From: Azophilus sp965200465
GTDB lineage: Bacteria > Pseudomonadota > Gammaproteobacteria > Pseudomonadales > Azotimanducaceae
NCBI GenBank assembly: GCA_965200465.1
Contig: OZ241358.1
Coordinates: 1,178,001-1,242,000, forward strand
Length of the DNA stretch: 64,000 nucleotides
Direction: 5' to 3'
Shown in pieces: positions 23,286 through 31,996 of this stretch. A program made the translations under genes and the position numbers. Every line of letters begins with the position of its first letter. Position 1 is the stretch's first letter. Under the pieces are notes generated by a model. The model did no database searches. It saw only the letters and a program-made list of their open reading frames with translations, and was not told the origin of the DNA.

Positions 23286-25673
23286 ATGCGGATTTTGCGA
23301 AATTTGGGAGCGCTTGGCGCACTTGCGGTCTTGGCGGGCGCCTTCGCGGGCGGCGGTTGGTCGGCGGCGGCTTGGGCGCAGCAGCAGGATGCGTCCGGGC
23401 TGATCGAGGAAGTGGTGGTCACCTCCCGGCGGCGCCAGGAGTCGCAGCAGGACGTGCCGCTTTCGGTGACCGCCTTCGGCGCAGAGCAGATCGAGCAGCT
23501 CAAGCCGCAGACCCTGCGGGACTTCGACGGGCTGGCGCCGAACGTCTATATCGGCATGAACACCGCCGGCCCCGGCGCCAGCGCCCTGTACATCCGCGGC
23601 ATCGGCTACTCCGACATCGAGAAGACGCAAAGCTCCCAAGTGGGGGTGATCGTCGATGGCATCCAGATGGGCTCCAGCACCGGCCAGTTGATCGACGTCT
23701 TCGACGTGGAGAGCATCGAGGTCAACCGCGGCCCCCAGGGGGTGCTGTTCGGCAAGAACACCATCGGCGGCAACATCGTCGTCAACCGGGTGCGGCCGCA
23801 GTTCAATGAGTTCGGCGCCAAGCTGGCCGGAGAGATCGGCAATTACAACTCCAGAATCCTCAAGGGCCGGGTCAACATTCCGCTGGTCGATGACGCCTTG
23901 GCCCTGAAGGTCGGCGCCATCATGCGCGAGCGGGACGGCTTCTACGACAACATCACCTTGGGGGACTCCGCCGGGGACATCGACTTCTCCTCCCAAACCC
24001 TGGCCCTGCGCTGGGCGCCCTCGGACAAGTTCGACGCCATCCTCACCTATGACCGCCTCAAGGACCGCGGGCAAATCCCGCCCCAAGATCCGCGCTTCAA
24101 CGGCGACGACCCCTTCGAGAACTTGGCGGACAAGAAGGAGCCGATGCGCTACGACGTGGACCAAGTGGGCCTGCGGGCCGAATGGGAACTGCCCAACGGC
24201 TACGTTCTCAACGCCATCACCGGCTGGCACAGCGGCGATGACTTGGTGAACCAAGACTTCGACGGCGGCGCCATTGACGGGACCGCCATTCCCTTCGCCC
24301 AACTGCACACCCTGCGCGACCAGAAATACGACGTGTTCACCCAGGAGGTCCGTTTCTCCGGGGACTTCACCGACGGCCTGGACTTCATGGCCGGCTTCTA
24401 CTACTTCAACTCGGAGCTTGGGTTCCAGCAGAACACCAACAACGTGCTGCAGTTGCCGCCGGGCGCCTTGGGCCTGCCGCCGGGGCTGCCTTGCGGCATC
24501 GCTCCGGGGTTGCGCGCCAACCCCGGCGTGGGCGATGCGCTTTGCCAAGTCGCCAACGCCCGCAGCATTCAGCGGGCCGGGGAGGACGTCAAGTCCATCG
24601 CGGTCTTCGGGGCCATCAACTGGCGGCCGGCGGAGAACCTGGAGCTGAGCTTCGGCGCCCGCTACATCAATGAGGACAAGGACGCCTTCAACTCCTACTT
24701 CGACTACTCGGACGGCACCTTCGACACCACGCCGGTCACCCAGGAGTTCAACTTCGCCGGCCGCCCGGAGCGGGCCGGCGTCGCCTACGAAGTGTCGGAC
24801 AGCTGGGACGACGTGATTTTGCTGGCCTCCGCCACCTGGGCCATCACGGACAACAACCGCGCCTACGTCAGCTATTCGGAGGGCTTCCGCAGCGGCGGCT
24901 TCAGCATCCGCTCCGCCCGGGACCCGGCGGAGGCGGCGTTCCAGCCGGAGGACGCCTTCCAAATCGAGGCCGGCCTGAAGAACGAGTTCTTCGACCGTCG
25001 CCTGCGCCTCAACGTCGCCTACTTCCATTTGGAGCGGGACGGCGCCCAGTTCAGCTCCATCATTCCCCTGCCGCCCGGCTCCATTCCCGGCACCACCACC
25101 ATCATCAACAACGGCGGCACCTCAGAGTACTCCGGGGTTGAACTGGAGTCCCAATGGCTGATCAACGACGACTTCACCCTAGTGGTGAACGGCGGCGTCC
25201 TGGACGTCAAGAACCAAGCCTTCACCATCGACTGCTTCATTCTGGACGGCTGCGCCACTGGCGTTCCCGGCGTGACCGACCCACCGGGCACTTTGCGCAA
25301 TCAGGGCGGCAACGACGACAGCCGGCAGCCGGACTGGAACCTTGCCGTCACCCTGGCGTTTGACCGGCAACTGGGGCCGGGGCGCTTCTCCGCCAATCTC
25401 GGCTGGCGGAAGGTGGGCGACTTCCTGCTGGTGAACACCGGCGGCGGGGCCGACCAACGGCTGTTCGAGGGCGGCTACTTCGGCTTGGACGCTCGGGTGG
25501 CCTATGAATGGACGCTGGACAGCGGCGGCGCCGTTTCCATCGCCGCCTTCGGCAAGAACCTGACCGATGAGAAGTGGCGGGAGCAGGCCCTGTTCCTAGG
25601 CGGCTTCAGAACCGGCTTCCAAGGCTGGGGCGCGCCGCAGACCTACGCCCTGGAGTTCTCCTACACGATGTAG
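23286..25673 (+). CDS. TonB-dependent outer-membrane receptor
   Basis: A 795-residue receptor from ATG 23286, which follows AGGAGAGGCGA. It has a signal peptide (to about AWA, residue 31), a TonB box and early plug IEEVVVTSRRR, a plug domain (about 45-165; ALYIRGIGYSDIEKTQSSQV and VNRGPQGVLFGKNTIGG) and a 22-strand barrel ending in YALEFSYTM. Receptors of this type, with the VLFGKNT signature, are abundant in bacteria that use hydrophobic or glycan substrates rather than siderophores. The next gene is an MFS transporter only 30 bases downstream, suggesting a two-step uptake route over both membranes. It starts 57 bases after tRNA-Arg. Confidence 0.93.
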   Translation: MRILRNLGALGALAVLAGAFAGGGWSAAAWAQQQDASGLIEEVVVTSRRRQESQQDVPLSVTAFGAEQIEQLKPQTLRDFDGLAPNVYIGMNTAGPGASALYIRGIGYSDIEKTQSSQVGVIVDGIQMGSSTGQLIDVFDVESIEVNRGPQGVLFGKNTIGGNIVVNRVRPQFNEFGAKLAGEIGNYNSRILKGRVNIPLVDDALALKVGAIMRERDGFYDNITLGDSAGDIDFSSQTLALRWAPSDKFDAILTYDRLKDRGQIPPQDPRFNGDDPFENLADKKEPMRYDVDQVGLRAEWELPNGYVLNAITGWHSGDDLVNQDFDGGAIDGTAIPFAQLHTLRDQKYDVFTQEVRFSGDFTDGLDFMAGFYYFNSELGFQQNTNNVLQLPPGALGLPPGLPCGIAPGLRANPGVGDALCQVANARSIQRAGEDVKSIAVFGAINWRPAENLELSFGARYINEDKDAFNSYFDYSDGTFDTTPVTQEFNFAGRPERAGVAYEVSDSWDDVILLASATWAITDNNRAYVSYSEGFRSGGFSIRSARDPAEAAFQPEDAFQIEAGLKNEFFDRRLRLNVAYFHLERDGAQFSSIIPLPPGSIPGTTTIINNGGTSEYSGVELESQWLINDDFTLVVNGGVLDVKNQAFTIDCFILDGCATGVPGVTDPPGTLRNQGGNDDSRQPDWNLAVTLAFDRQLGPGRFSANLGWRKVGDFLLVNTGGGADQRLFEGGYFGLDARVAYEWTLDSGGAVSIAAFGKNLTDEKWREQALFLGGFRTGFQGWGAPQTYALEFSYTM

Positions 25674-25703
25674 GCGCTGACCATCGCCGGCTGGCGGGCA
25701 GCC

Positions 25704-27092
25704 GTGGCTGGCGACGACGGGCATCCACCTGCGGCGGCGGATGCCCGCCCTGATCTAGGCCGCCGTTGCGGGCTTGATGCCCCTGCGCCCGGGCCCTACC
25801 CGAACCCTGCTTATGCCTGGGCGGTGGTCGGCGCACTGGTGCTGGCCGCGCTGGTGGCCTTCATCGACCGGCAGGTGGTGGCCATCGTGGTGGATCCGAT
25901 GAAGGCCGACCTAGGCGTCAACGACGCCCAGATCGGCTGGCTGTACGGCGTGTTCGCGGTGTTCTACGCCGTCGCCGCGCTGCCCATCGCTTGGCTGGCG
26001 GACCGCAGAAGCCGCAAACTCATCATCGCCGCCGGCATCTTCTTCTGGTCCCTAATGACCATGGCCTGCGGCCTGTCGCGCAGCTTTTGGCATGTGCTCT
26101 TGGCCCGCATCGGCGTGGGCGTGGGGGAGGCCACCTTAAGCCCGGCCGCCACCTCCCTGGTGGGGGACTTCTTCCCTCGGCAACGGGTGCCGCTGGCGCT
26201 CTCGGTGTTCCAGACCGGCGCCATCATGGGCTCCGGCATCGCCTTCATCATCGGCGGCTATGTGCTTGGCTTGGTGCAGGAGGCGCCGCCGCTTAAGCTG
26301 CCGTTCTTTGGCGAACTGCGGCCCTGGCAGCAAACCTTCGTCTATGTGGGGGCGCCGGGGCTGCTCATGGCGCTGCTGTTCGCCCTGCTGCGGGAGCCGG
26401 CGCGGCGCATGGGCGCCCAGGTCGGCGGCGGGCGGCTGCGCGACTTGGCGGCGTTCTACCGCAGCAACCTCAAGACCTTGGCGCTGCACCACTTGGGCTT
26501 CCTGTCCCTGGTGTTGGCCGGCTACGCCTTCGTGTTCTGGACGGTCTCCTACTTCGTGCGGGTGCATGGCTACGAAGCGGCCCAGGCTTCGCTGATCTTC
26601 GGCTGGATTTTCCTGATCGCCGGCCCGACCGGGCCGATATTGGTGGCCCTGCTGGCCCGCCGCCTGAGCGACCGCGGCGCCAAGGACGCCAACATCGTCG
26701 GCGGCATGGCGGGCGGGGCGGCGGCCATCCTGATCATCCTGGGGATTCAATTCACGCCGAACGCCTTTTGGGCCTTCGTCCTTTACGTTCCGGCCATGGC
26801 GGCCATCAACTCGCCCTTCGGCATCGCCGCCGGCGCCCTGCCGGTCATCACGCCGCCGAACCTGCGCGCCCAGGTGGCGGCGGTCTATCTGTTCGTCACC
26901 TCGCTGGGCATGCTGCTGGGGCCGCCCATCACCGGTGCCTTCAACGAATACGTCTTCCCGGAAGGAGAGGGGGTGCGCTACTCTCTAGTGACCGTCTCCA
27001 GCATCTTCGGCCTGGTCGGCCTCATCGCGCTGCAACTGGCCCGCAAACCCTACGCCCGCAGCCTGGAGGTCGCGGACCAAAGGGACCCCTAG
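25704..27092 (+). CDS. Major facilitator superfamily transporter
   Basis: A 462-residue MFS protein (GTG start at 25704; the first 30 residues are not conserved in character, so the true start may be a little further in). Twelve membrane helices can be traced. The first reads AWAVVGALVLAALVAFIDRQ, the loop between helices 2 and 3 is AWLADRRSRKLIIAAG (the MFS R-x-x-R motif) and helix 5 is SVFQTGAIMGSGIAFIIGGY. The F-I-D-R-Q start is common in Spinster-like and hexuronate or aromatic-acid MFS carriers near TonB receptors. The substrate is unknown but probably shared with the preceding receptor. Confidence 0.9.
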   Translation: MAGDDGHPPAAADARPDLGRRCGLDAPAPGPYPNPAYAWAVVGALVLAALVAFIDRQVVAIVVDPMKADLGVNDAQIGWLYGVFAVFYAVAALPIAWLADRRSRKLIIAAGIFFWSLMTMACGLSRSFWHVLLARIGVGVGEATLSPAATSLVGDFFPRQRVPLALSVFQTGAIMGSGIAFIIGGYVLGLVQEAPPLKLPFFGELRPWQQTFVYVGAPGLLMALLFALLREPARRMGAQVGGGRLRDLAAFYRSNLKTLALHHLGFLSLVLAGYAFVFWTVSYFVRVHGYEAAQASLIFGWIFLIAGPTGPILVALLARRLSDRGAKDANIVGGMAGGAAAILIILGIQFTPNAFWAFVLYVPAMAAINSPFGIAAGALPVITPPNLRAQVAAVYLFVTSLGMLLGPPITGAFNEYVFPEGEGVRYSLVTVSSIFGLVGLIALQLARKPYARSLEVADQRDP

Positions 27093-27210
27093 ACTTTCAG
27101 CAATGGCGGGCGCCGCTGGCTGCTCATGGCGATGCGCCAAGCCGTGCATCGATTTGCTTCAAGGATGCCGTGATATGCTGCCCTGATCTCAGGTCGCAGC
27201 GGGAGGACCA

Positions 27211-27693
27211 ATGGGCTTGATCAACGCCGAAATTGAACTCTCCAACCCTAGGGATGGGGAAATCAGGCCGGTCAAGGCCGAGGCGCTGGTCGATGCCGGC
27301 GCCCTGCACCTTTGCGTCCCGGAGCGCATTGCCTTGCAACTGCAGCTGGAGGAGCTCCACAAGCGTGAAGTGAAAACCGCCGGCGGCAAAAGCCATCTGG
27401 TTCCCTACATGGGGCCGGTGGTGGTTAAGTTTGACAATCGCGGCTGCTTCACGGGCGCCTTGGTTTTTGGCGACCAAGTGCTGCTTGGCGCCGTGCCGAT
27501 GGAGGACATGGACGTCTTGATTTCTCCATCGACCCAATCTCTAGTCGTCAACCCCGAGAGCCCCAACATCGCCACTTCCGTGGCGATGCGCGGTTTCGAG
27601 TTCAACTTCCAGATGAGGCCCGGGCGGACAGTCGCTCACTGGACGATTCCGGCGATGTGCGAATTGCATGGGCAGCTCCGCTCGATGGGCTGA
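27211..27693 (+). CDS. Clan AA (retropepsin-like) aspartic protease family protein, altered C-terminus
   Basis: A 160-residue frame whose first 125 residues match small bacterial clan AA proteins. The active-site region reads EALVDAGALHLCVPERIA, where the usual D-S/T-G is D-A-G, and the flap and final motif read LLGAVPMEDMDVLI then LVVNPESPN. Homologues end shortly after this last motif. Here about 30 further residues (FEFNFQMRPGRTV onwards) come from another frame of an unrelated gene remnant starting near 27590, so the C-terminus has been replaced. Loss of the hydroxyl residue after the catalytic Asp would weaken proteolysis. Confidence 0.8.
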   Translation: MGLINAEIELSNPRDGEIRPVKAEALVDAGALHLCVPERIALQLQLEELHKREVKTAGGKSHLVPYMGPVVVKFDNRGCFTGALVFGDQVLLGAVPMEDMDVLISPSTQSLVVNPESPNIATSVAMRGFEFNFQMRPGRTVAHWTIPAMCELHGQLRSMG

Positions 27694-27986
27694 ACAAAAC
27701 CGGCTATTTTTGGGCCTTCTTTCCGATGCACACGGCAAGCCTTTTGGCGGGCATTCTGAATGCCCCGTGGAAGACCAATGAGGACCGGCGGAACCTCCTG
27801 CCCGGCCCATGCAACGACGAACTGATCGATGCCGCTGCGGAATTGGCGGCGAAAGCGCTGCCCAAGCTCTCCTTGCCAACCGACCCTGCGAAGCACTTGG
27901 ACGCTTTGCCGCGCCGGGAGGAAGCGGGAGACGGCGAGCACAGCAGAAGGTTGCGGGAAAGGCTGCTTGCGGCCCTGCGTGACTAA
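27591..27986 (+). pseudogene. Fragment of a large sacsin/HSP90-like ATPase protein gene
   Basis: A frame open through this segment, without a credible start, gives ARADSRSLDDSGDVRIAWAA then GYFWAFFPMHTASLLAGILN and APWKTNEDRRNLLPG. This is the conserved W-A-F-F-P / I-L-N-A-P-W-K-x-N-E-D-R region of long bacterial proteins with a sacsin N-terminal (HSP90-type) ATPase domain. About 130 residues remain of a protein usually over 1000 long. It ends at TGA 27984-27986. A GTG at 27657 could start a short product but has no good ribosome site. It is fused head-on to the protease gene in another frame. Confidence 0.7.
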
Positions 27987-28078
27987 AAAGTTGTTCCGGA
28001 CCAAGGCGGCCAACAATATGGACAACTTCAACAGGGAGTTGGCGTTTACGGATTTGGATTGGCTGTGGGCGTAGTCCG

Positions 28079-28897
28079 CTATGCGGGGGAGATGAAGGAC
28101 TTCAATTGGTTGGCGAGGCTGGAGCAGGCGGAGGAGCGCACTCTGGCGATGATGGGGATGGGCACGATGACCGCCGGCACATAGCTCATGCCGGTGGCTT
28201 CGGAACTGATCCTGCCGGCGTTCCGGCCGGTGTTGACGTCCCATACCGAGGCTTCGTAGGAGGAGTCGTTCTCCCAGGAAAGGAAGCCGAAGCAGCCGCC
28301 GCCGCCGGGCGCTACGGCGCAGGTCAGGGAGCCGCCGGAGTCGGTGCGCTCGGTGGAGCCCTCTATCCACACCAGATACTTCAGGCGCATCCGCTCCAAG
28401 CGTTCGGCCAAGGGCGGCTGCTTGATGATCTCCGGCAGGTCGGCGCTGTTGAGGGGTGCGATGCGCGGTTCAAACCAAGGGAAGACGGCGTCGATGAACT
28501 GCTGCTCGTCAATGACGTTGAAACCTTCCGCCCCGCGGCTCATGTTGTCCGCCACGCAGCTGATGAAGTCCAGCTCCGTTTCGTCCGCGGTCGGCTGGCT
28601 GCGGCGGCCAAGCACCACGATGGCGTCGCCGCCGGACATGGCCGTGTCCGTCTCGCGGATTTCCTGCACCGTGGCGGTGACGCAGCCGCCTAGCAGCACA
28701 CACGCCAGAAGGAGCGCCAAGCCGCGCCCTGGGCCAACTGTGGACGCTTCGTCTTGAGGTTCCGCCCTCCCGAACACGGGGTTGCCGGGTTGCCGGATGG
28801 GGACTGCGCCCTGGCGCCGCACCCTGCACCCGGCTTGGAGTGAGGCGCCGCGGGCGGCTGGGCGAATCTTGTGCTGCCTTGGCTGCCTGCACTTCAT
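28079..28897 (-). CDS. Putative lipoprotein, coupled to the upstream lipoprotein gene
   Basis: The start at ATG 28897 is chosen because it overlaps the stop of the upstream gene as ATGA and follows GGGAGCGGCGGC. The product has 272 residues. An odd 60-residue basic leader precedes a lipobox LLACVLLGGC; a shorter form starting nearer the lipobox would be more normal, but no ATG is available there. After the cysteine come a domain with IVVLGRR and a C-terminal domain with VWIEGSTERTDSGGSLTCAV and YEASVWDVNTGRNAG, probably exported and beta-rich. No family was recognised. Confidence 0.65.
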   Translation of the reverse strand: MKCRQPRQHKIRPAARGASLQAGCRVRRQGAVPIRQPGNPVFGRAEPQDEASTVGPGRGLALLLACVLLGGCVTATVQEIRETDTAMSGGDAIVVLGRRSQPTADETELDFISCVADNMSRGAEGFNVIDEQQFIDAVFPWFEPRIAPLNSADLPEIIKQPPLAERLERMRLKYLVWIEGSTERTDSGGSLTCAVAPGGGGCFGFLSWENDSSYEASVWDVNTGRNAGRISSEATGMSYVPAVIVPIPIIARVRSSACSSLANQLKSFISPA

Positions 28898-29550
28898 GCC
28901 GCCGCTCCCATTTCCTTCGCCAGCCATGCCTGCACCACCGGCACGCTGGCGAACTGCTGGGTGAAGAAGGCCATGGCGTCCCGGCAGGCGGCCATAGCCG
29001 CATCCTGCAGGGCGCTGGAGGCGCCGGCGTGGTTCTGCTTGTGCGCCTTGCCGTAGGCGGTCAAGTCCCAGCCGCCGAGTTCGACGCCCTGGTTGTCGTG
29101 CAGCTTGAAACGATAGCGCAGCCAGACCTCGTAGTAGTCCGAGCGGCTCTGCTCCGGGGTGGCGAACTGCACCTCCTCGATGGAAGGCGACAGCACTCCG
29201 GCAATGTCAGGATGCTTGGCGTCAACGCGCTCCACCAGCCGATGGCCGGCGAACATGCCCTCCAGCAGGTTGGCGAACATGGCCGGCTGGGCGGCGCCGA
29301 GCTCGATCTCCCAGTCCCCCCGCTGCTCCAAGGACTCCCGGTGGATGTAGGCGAGCAGCGCGTCGTCGAGGTGGAGGCCCACCGGCAGCGGCACCTTTTC
29401 CACCAAGGGCACGGGAAACTGGGTGGGCACCGCCACCTTGGCCCCGGCGCAGCCCACCAACAGGGCCAAGGCGAACAGCAGCGGGAGGGCTCGGACAAGC
29501 CTAGGTTCAGGCCGTCCTCCAGCGCCTTCGGTTGCGGGACAAAGGCGCAT
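28894..29550 (-). CDS. Putative lipoprotein
   Basis: From ATG 29550, preceded by GGAG with eight bases spacing, the product has 218 residues. The N-terminal segment LVRALPLLFALALLVGC ends in a lipobox (L-V-G-C, Cys near residue 36). The mature part has GLHLDDALLAYIHRE near its start and a beta-strand rich centre, SDYYEVWLRYRFKLHDNQGV followed by WDLTAYGKA, which resembles small periplasmic lipoproteins of the LptE/YajG-like kind, though only loosely. Its stop is coupled to the next lipoprotein gene. The two probably form one unit at the cell envelope. Confidence 0.7.
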   Translation of the reverse strand: MRLCPATEGAGGRPEPRLVRALPLLFALALLVGCAGAKVAVPTQFPVPLVEKVPLPVGLHLDDALLAYIHRESLEQRGDWEIELGAAQPAMFANLLEGMFAGHRLVERVDAKHPDIAGVLSPSIEEVQFATPEQSRSDYYEVWLRYRFKLHDNQGVELGGWDLTAYGKAHKQNHAGASSALQDAAMAACRDAMAFFTQQFASVPVVQAWLAKEMGAAA

Positions 29551-29898
29551 ACGGCTTTCTCCGAAACTGAAAATATCCTTGAAAAACAACGACATGGAAA
29601 GAATTCTGCAACAGATCCTCGGCCGCGGTTGCCGGCTGTAACGAGGAACAGCCAGCCGAACTGCACCGAGTGGCGGCGCCGCCCATGCAGCGCTGGGCCA
29701 ACCCGCGGCCGCGCCGTGCAGCGGCGGAATCCGCACTGAGTTCCCGTGCTTGTGGACGCTGACCCTGCGGAAAAGGGCGCACACGGCCGGGGATTGGGCT
29801 GCGCCCCGGGTGAAGCCTTGAAGCGCTTTCGGCAATGGACTGAATGTGAAGGGCATTGCTGCGTCGGACAAACGGGTTGCTGCGGCCTGCCGCCTAGA
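29551..29898. other. Intergenic region of 348 bp
   Basis: No gene is supported. It separates the last VWA gene of the ten-gene operon (stop at 29899) from the lipoprotein pair. The end nearest 29550 is locally AT-rich (GATATTTTCAGTTTC on the minus strand), so a promoter for the lipoprotein pair is likely there, though no clear -35/-10 pair stands out. No strong hairpin terminator with a T-run was found after the VWA gene. Confidence 0.5.
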
Positions 29899-30891
29899 TT
29901 ACTGGAATTCAGACAAGCCGACAAAGGCGCCTTCGTTGCGGTGCGCCAACTCCCGCATCAGCGCGGCGAAGCGGTAGATGCGGGCGTTGGGCCGCTGCAA
30001 ATGCACCGGAAAGCCCACGGCGTTGATGCGCACCCGCCGCCGCCCGGCTTCGTCGGCGACGTTGATGCGGTCCACCGCATCGACCACCTCCTCTATGGAG
30101 TCGCCGCTGTAGTCGTCGCCGAACACATAGATGCCGATGCGCTTGTCCGGCGCGTAGAAGGCGTCGATGGCGGCCTGAATGCCCTCCACCGGGCTGGAGT
30201 TGCTGAACGGGCTCCAACTGCGCAGGGTGTTGATGATGGACTGCCGGCGCGCCGGCGTGTCGGGAATCCACTGGCCGCGGTAGCCTGAGAACATGTACTC
30301 GCCCATGTCGTTCATCACTTGGATGCCCTTGACGGTGGGATAGACGTCCAAGGTCTCCTGCACCTTGCGCAGCACCTGCGGCCAGGCGCCGTTGAACATG
30401 CTGCCGGAGGTGTCGATGACGAAGATGATGTACTCGCTGTCAACGGCGATGCCGCCCACCAAGTCGCTTTGGCGGCGGAAATCCATCCCCAGCAGGCGCT
30501 CCATCTCGTCGGTGAGGGTCTGGCGGGCGGCGGCCAGCTTCAGGGTCTGCCGCCGCACTTCCTCGTTCGTCTGCGCGGTGGCCCTGTGCCGGCCGAGCAC
30601 TCGGGTCAACTCCTCGCGCATGGCGGCCAAGGCCAGCAGGTTCTTGTCCAGCTGGGCGGCGGCCTGCTCCACCTGCCGGCGCAGCTCCCGAATCTGGCCC
30701 TGGATGTCGTGCAGGGCCTGTTCGCGGCTGGCGACCTGCCCATCCAGGCTGACTGCGGACTTCTCCAGCAGCACCGGCGCCACCGTCTTGGTGATGAGCA
30801 GCAGCAGGATGATGGCCCCGAAGCCGCAGCAGATCACGTCTAGAAAGGAGACGCTGAACTCCTCCATCGGCCGGCGTCCGCGAATGCTCAT
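29899..30891 (-). CDS. Membrane-anchored von Willebrand factor A protein (second VWA gene)
   Basis: A 330-residue protein. The N-terminus has SFLDVICCGFGAIILLLLIT (about residues 14-33), one membrane helix preceded by an acidic F-L-D-V motif very like the ExbD/MotB proton-site helix. A coiled-coil stretch (about 50-135) leads to a VWA domain with the MIDAS motif IIFVIDTSGSMF (near residue 158; D-x-S-x-S intact) and a later GIYVFGDDYSGDSIEEVV. The domain should face the periplasm. It is the last gene of the ten-gene operon, 13 bases after a paralogue with the same architecture. The metal-binding VWA suggests ligand or partner binding. Function is unknown. Confidence 0.85.
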   Translation of the reverse strand: MSIRGRRPMEEFSVSFLDVICCGFGAIILLLLITKTVAPVLLEKSAVSLDGQVASREQALHDIQGQIRELRRQVEQAAAQLDKNLLALAAMREELTRVLGRHRATAQTNEEVRRQTLKLAAARQTLTDEMERLLGMDFRRQSDLVGGIAVDSEYIIFVIDTSGSMFNGAWPQVLRKVQETLDVYPTVKGIQVMNDMGEYMFSGYRGQWIPDTPARRQSIINTLRSWSPFSNSSPVEGIQAAIDAFYAPDKRIGIYVFGDDYSGDSIEEVVDAVDRINVADEAGRRRVRINAVGFPVHLQRPNARIYRFAALMRELAHRNEGAFVGLSEFQ

Positions 30892-30904
30892 GGCGCACCG
30901 GCCA

Positions 30905-31996
30905 TCAGGGCCAGTCCTTGGAGGGCGCCATGTAGGCGCCGCCGCTGGTGCGGGCTAGGTTCCAAAAGGCGGCGGAGGCCAAGGGGTCGCCCTCCATCGG
31001 CATCAGGATGACGTTGATCGGCACTTGCGGGGGCAGTTGCCGCAGCGCCGCCCGGAACAGGCTGAGCCGGTCGGCGCCGGAAATGGTCGCCCGCCGCGGC
31101 CTTCCGGCGCCCTGGGTGGGCAGGGAGTCAGTCACCAAATAGACGTTGTCCGGCAGGGGGTTCAGGGTGCGCAGCTTGGCGGCCAAGCGCTCCAGGCTGG
31201 TGCCGCCTTTCGGGGTCATGGCGCCTAAGCGGTCGATGGCTGCGGACAGCGCCCGGCCGTCGCCTAGAGGCGTCCACTGCTCTTCGCTGTCCGGTACTAA
31301 GGACAGCGCCTCTTCGCTGAAGGCGAACAATTGGAAGTCCGCGTCCAAGGGCAGTTGCGCGGCCAGCCACTCCACCGTGCGCACCGCCCGCCGCCACTTG
31401 GGAGCGTTGCGCTGGCGCTCCTCCGGCATGTTGCGGCGGCGCAGCACGTTGACGATGGTTTCGTCGAGCATGCTGGCGGATGCGTCGATGGCGATGAGGA
31501 TGTTGCGCCCGCCGACCTTCAGGCCGGTGAGGTACTGCCGATCCCCCTCGCCGACGAACGCCCTGGCCTTGCCGCCTTCGTCGGCCTCCTCCATTTGGCG
31601 CAGCCGGCGCACCTCCTCCTCACGGGCCGCCACGTCGCTGCTCAGCTTCTCCAGGGAGCGCCGCTCCGCCGAAGACTCGGCGCTTAGGTCGTCGAACGCC
31701 TCGCGGGATTGGCGCAGGTCGGCCTGCACGCTCACCAGCTTGCGGCTTGATTCGCTCAGCCGCTGGGCCAGCGCCTGCAGCCGCTCCCGCCATTCGAACA
31801 GGTCCTTCTCGCCGGCTTGCACCTGATAGTCGAGCAGGCGGACTTCGGCAAGCTGCTCCCGGTTGACGACCTTGGCGTTCTCCTCGGTCTCATGGTTGAT
31901 GATCAGGAAGATCAGCACCACCGCCCCGAAGCCGCAGGACATGACGTCCAGAAACGACAGCGAGAAGACGCTCGGCCGCCGTCCGCTGCGGCGCAC
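30905..31996 (-). CDS. Membrane-anchored von Willebrand factor A protein (first VWA gene)
   Basis: A 363-residue protein with a GTG start at 31996 that overlaps the previous stop as TAGTG. It opens with VFSLSFLDVMSCGFGAVVLIFLIINH, here shortened to the key part SFLDVMSCGFGAVVLIFLI, an ExbD-like helix with its aspartate. A coiled coil (about 35-135) rich in Glu, Arg and Leu follows, then a VWA domain with MIDAS ILIAIDASASML (near residue 170) and TPKGGTSLERLAAKL. It and the next gene are divergent paralogues. In ExbB/ExbD and MotA/MotB pairs the single-helix partner carries the proton-accepting aspartate, so these two may be the partners of the operon's ExbB-like channel. Confidence 0.85.
   Translation of the reverse strand: MRRSGRRPSVFSLSFLDVMSCGFGAVVLIFLIINHETEENAKVVNREQLAEVRLLDYQVQAGEKDLFEWRERLQALAQRLSESSRKLVSVQADLRQSREAFDDLSAESSAERRSLEKLSSDVAAREEEVRRLRQMEEADEGGKARAFVGEGDRQYLTGLKVGGRNILIAIDASASMLDETIVNVLRRRNMPEERQRNAPKWRRAVRTVEWLAAQLPLDADFQLFAFSEEALSLVPDSEEQWTPLGDGRALSAAIDRLGAMTPKGGTSLERLAAKLRTLNPLPDNVYLVTDSLPTQGAGRPRRATISGADRLSLFRAALRQLPPQVPINVILMPMEGDPLASAAFWNLARTSGGAYMAPSKDWP

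Noticed and set aside
23271..25028. 585-residue minus-strand frame opposite the first TonB-dependent receptor
   Set aside because: It is a mirror frame of a highly GC-rich gene, dominated by Val/Ala/Gly/Arg and Asp/Glu with no domain motif. The plus-strand receptor explains the region fully.
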